Shown: in pieces, positions 49,701 through 61,700 of the stretch
Layout of the letters: each line of letters starts with the position of its first letter
Numbering within the stretch: the first letter of the stretch is position 1
From: Leptasterias polaris
Taxonomy: Eukaryota > Echinodermata > Asteroidea > Forcipulatida > Asteriidae
Reading direction: 5' to 3'
Length of the DNA: 64,000 nucleotides
Assembly (NCBI GenBank): GCA_037783415.1
Contig: JAZGTN010000167.1
Coordinates: 186,001-250,000, forward strand
Translations under genes and position numbers: made by a program
Notes under the pieces: model-generated
Database searches by the model: none
What the model saw: only the letters and a program-made list of their open reading frames with translations
Told to the model about the DNA's origin: nothing

Positions 49701-52700
49701 GTTGGAAGTTGTTCTAATTTATGAATCTTTGCTGCAGTGCTTGACACAAAATCTCATCAAAATCTATTTTTTTAAAGCTATAGTGGCATTAACTGTTATT
49801 GACAGCTACGGAAAGAGCGGGCCATTAAGTAGACCTAATTGCCTTTTTTTATATTTACATTGGAGCAAGATGGAATCAAAATTTCCTTTTTAATAGCTTG
49901 GTCAAAAATTAATGTTGTCAGTCTCAATTTTGTCTAATAACTGTCTTGTTTGGTCACAAAATTACTGCTCAAGACCTCAAACTAAAGAAGTGTTGCTGTG
50001 TCAAATAGTTTATTAGGCAACTTTTGGATACAAACATTAAACACAAAGATGTCTAATACTCCAACACAAAATGTTCTGTTTTTGTATAACATCCAAATAA
50101 ATCGTTGTCATTTGATTGGAGGATTGTAACTCAACTCAAGCTGTTTTCATTATTTACACCATTACATTGCCTACGTCATCAAGCATGCATTTTCATCCCA
50201 ACCCCTTTTTTACTATTGCACACCAGACCAAACCAACTGTGTGCACACGTTAAACACAGCATTACAAAAAGCTCTTTCATTGTGGATCATTACGGGAAAG
50301 CTCCATTAAAGATTTTCCGAGTTTGGTCACAAAAACTCAGAAAGTTTACATCTTTTTCACCCATTAGGTGTGTTTACATTGAATTACTTGGGTCATGGGT
50401 CATTAAACTTAATGGATGAGCAGTTAATCTGCCTGGGGCAGTCAGCAGCATGACTGGTTTGTGCATGATCCAATTAAGTCCTCTGTTTGGAAAAGGAACT
50501 ACATGGAGATAACAGGTGTGAGTTGCCAGACGAAAAGGATGTTTCCTTTGAGCCTCTTTCTTTAGTGGAGCTTTTCCATGTGTGGATACAATAACACAAT
50601 CGTGTACATTTAGTTGATAGTTCTTTTTCTCTAATTGACAAAGCTCTACTTCGGATGGGACGTAAAGCCGTTGGTCCCGTGTGTTGTGTAAAATGCACGT
50701 AAAAGAACCCAGTGCACTTATCGAAAAGAGAAGGGGTTCGCCCCGGTGTTCCTGGTTTGATTGGCTGCATATTGCGCCACAACACCTTGTAAACCATTAC
50801 ATGGTGATAATTATGTTAAGGAATAGGTTTCAAACTTCATAACGTACATGTAGCTCCACAAACCTTGCTGGAAAATACTGACTGTTGAAGCGTCTTGAGC
50901 GTCACTGGAGACGGATATGAGCGCTATATAAGAAGCCATTATTATTATTATTATTATTACTTGTATGCTATAAAATATCTGTAAAGTGTCTATTGAGGTT
51001 TGTGTTTCTTCAAACTGTACTTGCTGTATATTTCACTCCATACCAATCTGGTTAGGTCTCACAGGTCGACTCATGCAGCAGCACAGCATATCTTGAAGTC
51101 CTCTTCGAAACTTCTTGTATTTGAAGATGTAAATGATGGGATTTATCACAGAGTTCATGTAATAGAGCAGTTCAGTGATGGTAATCCCTATTTCAGCAAA
51201 TTCAGATTGTATTATAATGAGGATATTCATGATAACATGTGGTGTCCACAAAACAAACAACGCACCCATGACAATCATCAGCATGTTGACCACTTTTTGT
51301 CGTGCCTGTAGTAGCTCATTTGCTGCAGCTTGTACATTTTGTTGTCGGAGTTGTCTTGCACTAATCTTAAGTGTGGCTTGGATCTTGTAGTAAGCCCAAC
51401 TCATAAAAGTTATGGGCAATGAGTAGGTGAATACAATCGCAAAAATTCGTCCCATGACAATCAGTGCAGATGAGGTTTCGGTGCATGCATGTTGTGTGTC
51501 TTTGCTGGCAATAAATGATAAAGGGAAAGGACTTGCGAGTAGACACCCAATCATCCATGTGATGAAAATGATCGCCGTGACTTTTTTGGCAGACAGAAGT
51601 CTTGGATAATGTAGAGGATGCACTATCCCAATGTACCTTTCGTAGGTTACCACACACAGACCAAAACCTGAGGCATTAACTGTAATTAGCTGGCAAATTC
51701 GAGTTTTAATTAGCAAATAGTAAATCACTCTTCCGATCTCACTTTCTGGAACCATGTTTGTTGTTGCATTAACAATAAATAAACAAAAGCATGTTAGAGA
51801 ATCGACCACAGCAAGATATGCCAGCAGGTAGTTTGTCATATTGTGGAGGTTTTTGGTGCAGAGGATGACCAGCCAAGCGAGAGTATTTAGAACCATTCCA
51901 ACAATGCCTTCTGCCATTCCAATCTGGCATATCCATTCTTCATACATCATGTAGATATAAACACAACCTCTCTGTGCTGTTGTATTATATAGCCATTTTC
52001 CCTGCACAAGTGATCTCTCCTAGAAAGCGGAATGTGGACACCTAGAGTCTCACAGTTAATTCTGTTTTGCTGATTTTAACCCATGCTCCGAAGATGAAAA
52101 TATAAACTCGTTGAGGTATCAGATGTTCTCAATAAATGCTGATGTTTGCTGCAGTCACACTAGTCACGCGTGTTTCCAAAAATGATATCTCCATAAGTGA
52201 AATATATGAGCAGTTTGCTGGTGGTTTATGAGTAGGCAGTTAATAATCTTGTCTACACATTGTGGCTTGAGTTGCTCTAATCATATGAATCCTTTGCTGC
52301 AGTGCTTGACACAAAATCTGATCAAAATCTGGTTTTTTTAAAGCTACAATAGTAGCATTAACTGATATTGACAGCTATGGAAAGAGCGGGCCATTAAGTA
52401 GACCTAATTGCCTTTTTTGATATTTACATTGGAGCAAGATGACATAGATATAAGTTTCTTGTATATGGAATCAAAATTTCCTTTTTAATAGCTTTGTAAA
52501 AAATTAATGTTGTCAGTCTCAATTTTGTCGAATACACTGTCTTGTTTGGTCACAAAATTACTGCTCAAGACCTCAAACTAAAGAAGTGTTGCTGTGTCAA
52601 ATAGTTTATTAGGCAACTTTTGGATACAAAAGATGTCTAATGCTCCAACAATTTTCTGTTTTTGTATAACATCCAAATAAATCGTTGTCATTTGATTGGA

Positions 52701-55700
52701 GGATTGTAGCTCAACTCAAGCTGTTTTCATTATTTACACCATTACATTGCCTACGTCATCAAGCATGCATTTTCATCCCAACCCCTTTTTTACTATTGCA
52801 CACCAGACCACACCAACTGTGTGCACACGTTAAACACAGCATTACAAAAAGCTCTTTCGTTGTGGATCATTACGGGAAAGCTCCATTAAAGATTTTCAGA
52901 GTTTGGTCACAAAAACTCAGAAAGTTTACATCTTTTTCACCCATTAGGTGTGTTTACATTGAATTACTTGGGTCATGGGTCATTAAACTTAATGGATGAG
53001 CAGTTAATCTGCCTGGGGCAGTCAGCAGCACTACTGGTTTGTGCATGATCCACTTGTCTACACGTTGTGGCTTGAGTTGCTCTAATAATATGAATCCTTT
53101 GCTGCAGTGCTTGACACAAAATCTCATCAAAATCTGGTTTTTTAAGCTACAATAGTAGCATTAACTGATATTGACAGCTATGGAAAGACCTAATTGCCTT
53201 TTTTGATATTTACATTGGAGCAAGATGACATAGATATAAGTTTCTTGTATTTTTATGGAATCAAAATTTCCTTTTTAATAGCTTGGTCAAAAATTAATGT
53301 TGTCAGTCTGAATTTTGTTGAATACACTGTCTTGTTTGGTCACTAAATTACTGCTCAAGACCGAGACTAAAGAGTGATGCTGTGTTAAATGGTTTATAGG
53401 GCAAGCTTCTGCATAAAAAAAAAGAAATGAACCAAAATGCCCCATGCAAAAATGTACAGACCCATTTTTCTCAGAATGATGTCATCGGATCTTTTGGATG
53501 GTGACAACATTTGGCACTGGAAGGTTATCGTATGCAGTGGCTATTAACACCATTTTAATGTGAGAGGCATGCTAACTTTTCCCCATACACATCACATGAG
53601 GACTCTATCTATTGGAAAATGAGTACATCACAAAATTGAATTTGACATTTCCCTTACTCTTTAATCTGATGAGTCATTGTTTATGGTGAATATGTGGATG
53701 GATTCATGTAGAATTTAAAAAAAAACAAAAAAATAAAACCAACCCATGAGCCATGCACTTTGAACACAGTAAAGACTGGTTTATACTTCGTTCAATAGAC
53801 TGTGCAAGTCTCGCGCGCATTCAAACTTTCGGGACCATTGTGGTCCCAACCATATGGAGTTTTACGTGGGCGAGATTTTGTTTCATCAACTATTTTAGTT
53901 TAATGTAGTTTATGACCTAGAAAAGTATACATGTTGTTGGGAATGTAATACTAAGTGATAACAACATATGAAAGTAAAACCAATTCAACAATATAACGAA
54001 GAAAACCCAAGAATTAAACTTGACCTCAGCTTCCGGTTATTGCAAAAAATTAAGAATTTTGTGCTCACCTCCGATCATAAAACTTATGTAAAAGCTTGTT
54101 TTGGATGCGGTATTATAATCGCCAGATGCTGTTATAATTGCAAAGCGAACCCTTTTCATTGCAGTCTGTGGTGTTGATGCGTTGGCATTCCTCTTTAAAC
54201 TGCAATACGGGTCAATTTAAAACCCGTTTGACCTTCACGAATCTGCGTAAGGGGTTTCTAAAAAGTTAACATCAAAAAAGCATCCTTGTCCCAGAGTTTT
54301 AATTTGTTTTTAATAATAATTAACACACTTTGGCGTATTTTTTTTAAAAGCTAAAACTAATTTCATAAAATTGTAATGATTTATTTTTGTTGTTCAGATT
54401 TTGTCATGAGATATAATTTAAAACAAAGATTTGATTTCAGAAATAAAAATGTTCTTCGTTTGACGTGTTTTCTCGATCGGATACGCACGAGACTTGCACA
54501 GCCTATTGCAAATTTTCAGGGCAATTGTGTGACGTACAAAGTCCTATTTGTAGTGAAAATTATGTTCATATTTTTACCATCATTACATAAGTTCATCAAA
54601 CCAGTTGACCAAAATGTTTTGCTCCTTGCTGTCCTGCCTGGTTTCCCCTTCACATTGCTATTCTAGAGCACTACCATACCCCCAGTTTACCAGTTTACCA
54701 ACTTGTCTAGATGCTGAACAGGCTTTGACAAGTAGCAGAGTAGATGTAGATGTAGATGTAGATGTAGATGTAGATGTTAGGTGTGACCTCGAGTGGTAGG
54801 TACCGGTAGATAATACTGCAATTTGATTGGTTATAGCTTTGTTAAAGAGGAAGGGAAGTGACCGATTCATATTTGTGATGTACTCATTTTCCAATAGAAA
54901 GACTCCTCACGTGAGCGGGGAAAAATTTAACCAGTTTTTAACCTCACATTAAAATGGTGTAAATTGCCATTGCATCCGATACCTGCCCATTGCAAAATTT
55001 GTCAACATCCAAAACAAATGATGACATCATTCTGAGAAAAAGTGGTCACTACATATTTCTACAGGAATGTTTTGGTTCATAACTGACTTTTTGTGAGCGA
55101 AACATGAAGCCATTGTAATTTAACAACTAACGGTTCTATACATTCCAAGGAGGAATTTTTCGACAGTCAATTTGCCACATGATAAAATTTTATTGAAAGT
55201 CGGCAGGACTGAAGCAAAACATTTCTGTACAAAAATATTCAGGTCAATTTCTCTCAGAATGATGTCATCAGATGTTTTGGATATTGGCACATTTTTGCAC
55301 TGGAAGGGTATTGAATAAAACAACAATTTACATCATTTTAATGTGAGGTTGGAGACTATGAGAAAATGAGTACAAAACAAAATTGAAGTGATCACTCCCC
55401 ATCCTCTTTAATTTTTTTTTTAAAAGCATAAAGCAACAAACTTGTTTCTGTTGTGACACATTAAAAGTTGAATGTATTCCTCATGTTTGTTTCAGACAGA
55501 GAACCATGCGGCAGCAGAAGATGTTGAAAGATGGGTAACGGAATTTGAGAAAACTGCCCGCATACCTCAAAAGGTCTTGAAGTTCAGGTAAAACTTGTCA
55601 AAAAACTGGAGAAATGCCGGGAATTGGGAGGTTTTTTTCCGACTGTATAACCGTACTTGGAGTGACTATCTCTAGTAAACTTGCATTTGTTCGACAATGT

Positions 55701-58700
55701 GTCAAGTGTGTGTTTGGGAGGAGTGTTGGCCTTGAAAAGAGCCGTTGTTGTGGGCTCAACATTTCAAACTGACAGTTTTGCCTAACCTGTCACTTTTCCA
55801 TTGTTGAACTTTAATCTCCCGGTGATCCATACATTTGCTACTTTAATAAAACAAAACTTGCCTTTATTTTTTGAGAAAGTTTGGTTTGCAGCTGTTTGAA
55901 AATTATTTGGGTTTAATAACTGAAGCTTTCAATTCAACTCAATTCAGGTACATATTTATTTCCGTACTTCTATGAAAAAAAAATGACAAGTACATGTATT
56001 TATGGAGTAAACTAACAACTAAACAGACACACAAACAAAAGGACAGACAAACATTGGACATGCAAACATTGGACATGCAAATAGCTACACTGACACAAGA
56101 AACATACTGTCAGAGATAATACAACAAATTCATAAATAGCAAAAAGATGGCAGAACGGTTCAAGCAAAAGCCATAATAAATAAACAAGTAAGAGGGATTA
56201 AGAGGTGATTGTGAGCCAATTGTGAGGGGAAGCTAAGATTCAGGTTTAAAACTTCTGTTAGTGTTAGAAAAATAAAAACCGTTTTCTTCCCTAAACATAC
56301 TTGCCTTAATTTCTGTAATTTTTTTATTGCAGTATGTTTAAACTTCGATATTACAAGGAACAGTTCCTACCTGCACTCTTGTCGACAAGATTGGTAAATA
56401 TGAAGCAGTTTTTCCTAGGTGGGATGGGGGGGGGGGGGGTCTGCAGAAAGGGATCAAGTTGACTATGTGGTTTTTATTCCCGCTTTTCACCTCTTTGGTT
56501 GCCAGTCAACCTTAAACTGACGCACGACCAGGCTCGCACTCCCAAGTTTTTGATACAACCTGGGAAGTGGCAAACAAATGAGTTAAAAACAAATAACTGG
56601 ACGAATTGTTAATGGCACAACGATGTTTCAACCCTGAGATGTTCTCAAAGTCTAACCAACAATTAACAGTAGACTCTGATTGAAGTCCAACCTCCCGTCA
56701 ACTGTACGTCAATATAGCTCCACTCTGCTTCTCTTGTCTGTAGATCTCATGTACTTCGGCTATCCTCCATTCCAGATTAGGTTGGGGAGCGAGGGCGGTT
56801 TTTATTTTTATTTTTAATTTTTTATTTATTTTTGTTGATGTGGCCAAATATGAAATAAAGAAAAAAGAAATCATCGTAATCACTATAAAACAGAGGGTTT
56901 GTGTGTTTTTGATTGTTTTGTTAAACCCATTTAACTCCTAGATGACATTTTCTATAAAGATTTTCAAAAAACTAAAACGCAGTAAATATTTGAAGAATTG
57001 TTCTCACTTTGCCAACATGAATAAAAACCTTCAAACATCTTTTCAAACCTATAGATTTTGAAAAAATATCAGCTGAAAAATCTGGGCAGTAAAAGTATAA
57101 AAGAGATATCCAGACATGGGAAAAATAGATCAACACAATGTCAGAGCCAAATTTGACTGAAATTATCATTGAAAAGGCAGTTTTTTATGATTTAAGAAGA
57201 AGAAAAAAGAGAACAACAAAAATTGGGTCGGGGGGTTTTGAACGGTCGGGCGGGGACGATCAACGATTGGTTTTTTTTATGTGGCCTTATGAGTAATTTT
57301 TGGTGGTACATGTGTTTTTAGAAGAGTATTTTTTCCTTTACGATTCAAACAAAGAGTTCAGGTCGGAGTCCAGATTGTAAAAAACTAGAGATTTTATTTG
57401 AAGTAGTTGTTGAGTTTGGTCCCTGATATGAAGTTAATGAAACTGTGATTTTTACCTATTTCTTCAGCTACCGGATATACCAGATAGCAAGATGAAATTC
57501 ATAGATGCTTTGAAAAGGTACGCCGGTCATTGCTTTCTGTCAGAACAAATTATACTTTGGGGGAAATGAGAAGAGAGGTGCCCGATCTGGGCCCAATTTC
57601 CTGGCTCTGCTTACCGCCGACTTCTGCGCTTGTGATCACCATTCTCTGCTTACCGAGCAAGCACCAAATTTCTGCGCTAGCTGTGTAAGCGTTGAATGCC
57701 TAGTAACGTGGACTACACACAAGGGCATAAGCAATTATTCCCTGCTTACCCGTGAAATACGCTTGACGTAAGTGCGGAATTCCCTGCTTCCGTTAGCGCC
57801 GATTCTTTGCTTACGGTAAGCAGAGCCATGAAATTGGGCCCTGGTTTTGCCATGGCACAGTTAGTAAAAGCATGTGGTGGCGTGGTTTGATTAGTGCATC
57901 GGACTCGAGTTCTGCCATTTACAGTTGTCAGGGTGTGGGTTTGAATCTTGTCCCAATTTCATTGAGCTGCTTAAGCACAAGCTAAGCACAACAAAATTAT
58001 GCTTACCAGAATAAGGTTACCAGCCAACCTACCATATCGCGTGTACAATTTGTGACTGTATCCTGCTCATTTCTGCTTAGCAGAAAATTGTTAAGCAATA
58101 TTTTCTGCTTAAGCGGCTCTACAAAGTTGGGCTCTGGTCATGACAGTTTGACACTTGTGTCCTTGAGCGAGACACTTAACCATAATTTGCTTCCCTTCAC
58201 CTAGGTGTTTAATTGGAACCTGTGAGGGCTGGGATAGGCACTTAGGATACAGTGCGCTATAAAAGAACCCATCATTGTTACAATTGTTAGCAAATTAAAC
58301 TTCTAGAGAAAAAAACCCAGTAACCTAAGTTCATAACGGAGAAAATTTCAAATAACCGAGTCACAAGTTATCTGTGCTGCCCTTATTTTCTTTTTTAGTG
58401 CTGGTAAAATTCCTTTGCCTATGTACCAGAAGTACATAGCTGCCTGCAAGCAGGAACTCCAAATGCTTCTCGAAGGTGAGTGATCAATAGGGATGGGATA
58501 ATGGCTTCCTTGACCAACCTTGATTGAACATCCCCCCCCCCCAACACATGTCCCCCATTCTTGATTGATTACACATCAGGAGACTTTCAGACTTTTATCT
58601 GATTTCAGACATATTCAGATGTAAAGAAGTTATGCTCATTGTTTTTATTCTGTAGTGTTTAGAATATGGTTCTTAAAGCACAAGGACAACTTATGGTAAT

Positions 58701-61700
58701 TGTTGAAGACCAGTATCTGCACTCAATGTGACACAACCTACACATGAAATAAACCTGTGAAAGTTTTAGCTCAATTGATCATCGGAGTCGCAAGAAAATA
58801 GTGAAGCCAAAAACTTGTATGTTTTCACTCTTTTCAAACGTCGGGTTTTGGACGTTCCAAGTAAAAACATTTTAGGGAAGTGTTCCACCATGATCATCTT
58901 TATACAGCAATCCTTCACCGATCTTGAACTCTTGGTGGCAGCAGATATGCCTCCATTACTGCGGTGTACCTGGGTGGTACTGCGCTGCCTAGCGACTGGT
59001 ATAAGGTTTGGGCTACACGGCGATCATTTGATCAGTCGCGGGTTATTGGACTTTCACTTTGCAAATCGCTTAAACCCGTCGCTAGGCAGCGCAGTACCAC
59101 CCAGGTACCACCGCAATAATGGCGGTATCTGCTGCCACCAAGAGTTCAAGATCGGTGAAGGATTGCTGTATACCATGTAAGTTGCTTGCAAATATGTGAA
59201 CATTTTTATTTTCATAAAGATGGTGATGATAGTAAGCATCCTGTGAAATGATTTAACCCTTTCAATACCGCATTTTTTATAGGGGTCACACTGCTGTGTA
59301 CCGCATTTTTTCACACACACACAAAAAAAAAGCAACGTGCAGTGTTCACATTTTTTCAATCTTGATTTTCTGTGTGAAGACATATTTTTGTGGAAAAACT
59401 TTATGCATACAATTTGTAGCTTATGAAATTACCTTTTATATGATGTCAAATTTGTATACATTATCTTTATGTCCTTTGTCACCTCGATCGGCACGAATGG
59501 GTCGAGGCCCGCCGGGTCCACACCCAAGCCCACGGCGTTGAACGGGTGCCGTACTCGGTCCAGCTACCGGTATATCGTCAGGATAGTTGTCATAATTGAA
59601 CGTGCCTGGCGAAGAAACATCACGAGTTTCATCTGAATCTTCACTAGGTTCTTCTTCAGATATTTCCGAGTCCAATTCGGAGTCACTTACGACAAATATT
59701 TCAACCAAAACCTCCAGGTCACGAACAGCCATGATGGTGATTTTTTGTCGGGGAAAACGGAAGCATACAATGTAATTTTTCTCGGAATATCGTAATGGCG
59801 ACCCCCTATACAATACACACCATTGTGAAGCTCGATAAACAAGCTACCCGCCTATATAAAGGTCAACAGCAGAGGGCGCCAAACAAAATAATTACAGGCT
59901 CTCAAACGCCGCTGCTTTTTGTGTCGAGTAAACTCGACATTGGTACGGAAGCACTACATGGCGCACTGTCGAGTAAACTCGACAATGGTATTGAAAGGGT
60001 TAATCTGAAATGCCCCTGTTGATTAGAAATCAATAAAAACCGTTGAATCTGAGAAACGATGCATGCACTGATCGTTTCTCTGATTTCTTAGGGTTGGTGT
60101 CCGTTCACGAATGCTGCGGCCAGAGATGCGGTTGGTACCCGCTGTCACCTCCCTTAGCATTGATGAATTTAACATTCTTGTGCAAATACTGTGACCTTTA
60201 TTTCCTGTTTTCTCAATCAGTAGAAGCCGCCGCATTCAACTGAAAGTGGATTTTATTGTACCTTACTTGGTAATGTTGCCTATAAATCAGCCTTACTTTG
60301 ATGTAATCAAAACAACGACCCTATAAGAGCTCCTTGAAATCATAAGGTTACCAAAATTTTCATAATTTCTATTTGTCTCCTCACATTTGGATTGTAGTTT
60401 GAGACCCTTTTGTCAACAATGACTCTCGGAGACTTAAGCGAATGCAAAGCGCAATGTGATCATGCAAATACTGTAACAGTTTTTTCTGGTTTTCTCAATA
60501 AGTAGACGCCGCATTCAACTGAAACTTTCACAAGTGGATTTTATTGTACTTTTCTTGATAATTTTGCATATAGAGCAGCATTACTTTGATAAAATCAAAA
60601 CAACGACCCTATACTTTAAGAGCTCCTTGAAATCATAAGGTTACCAAAATTGTCATCATAACAACTTGTCTCCTAACATTTGGATCGTAGTTTGAGACCC
60701 TTTTGTCAGCAAAGGCTCTCAGAGACTTAAACAGATGCAAAGCGCATTGTGATGACGCAACCAATCAGAACTTGCTGTTTTCCACTTTGCATGAAGTATG
60801 AACCAGGCTTTACTATTTCTGAGTTTGTGATGTGAACTTGTTCGATATCATAGGTGTGTCAATTGAAGATATGGATGATATGACCTTTGACCCCATGGAT
60901 CGTCTGACGGAATGTTTGGACGCATTGCCTCAACAACTTCAATCGATAGACGCAACGGAAGCCAGTTATTATGCAGGTAGATGCCTCCAAAATTAAATCT
61001 GTTTAAGAAGACCACAAGAAGTCCCATGGGCCCATTTCATAAAGTTGTTAAGCACAAAAATTGCTCAGCGTAGAAAAACTGTACTTAGCAGAAATGGGTT
61101 ACCACAGCCAAACTAGCACGTAATGTATATTGTTTGTGACTGGTTCCCTGCTACACTCTTAGCAGAAAGTGTTGCTAAGGACTATTTTCTGCTTCACAGC
61201 ACCCGGCTAAACTTTTGGTATTTCTGATTAGCAGAGTGTGGGTTTGGAGTCTCGTTTGACACTTGTGTCCTTAAGCAAGACATCATTTTTGCTTTGTCCT
61301 TCGGATGGGACGTAAAGCAGAAGGTCTCAGGTGTTGTGTAATACACGTGAAAGAACCCTGTACACTTATCGATAAGAGAAGGGGTTCGCCCCGGTGTTTT
61401 CTGGTATGGTGGGCTGCAGATAGCGCCACAGCACCTTATAAACCGTTATGGTGCTATGTGAATAATGGGTCGTATATTTCAAACATAGCTCCACATACTT
61501 TGTACAAAAAAATAAAAAATGTGCACTTTGAGACGCCCTCAGGTGTAGTGAAGCGCTTTATATAAGAAGTGTGTTATTATTACTCTATTTGCAATACACG
61601 AGAAGTTGACATTTTACTCTTTTTGTTCTATTGCAGAAATAGCAGAGAAACTATCCCTAATATCGGGAAAAGTTAACGCTGTGTTGGAAGACCTAGCACC

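Noticed and set aside
50640..50960. Receptor-flank SINE as a conserved structural RNA gene
   Set aside because: It matches the dispersed SINE body found at 29127, 40140 and 61225 and ends in an ATT tail.
51033..52007. GTG as the genuine start codon of GPCR 3
   Set aside because: GTG initiation is not usual in animal nuclear genes, and comparison with GPCR 2 shows the ancestral ATG was displaced by an insertion.
54376..54666. 96-codon plus-strand frame in FANCA intron 14
   Set aside because: No domain, no splice support, AT-driven composition.
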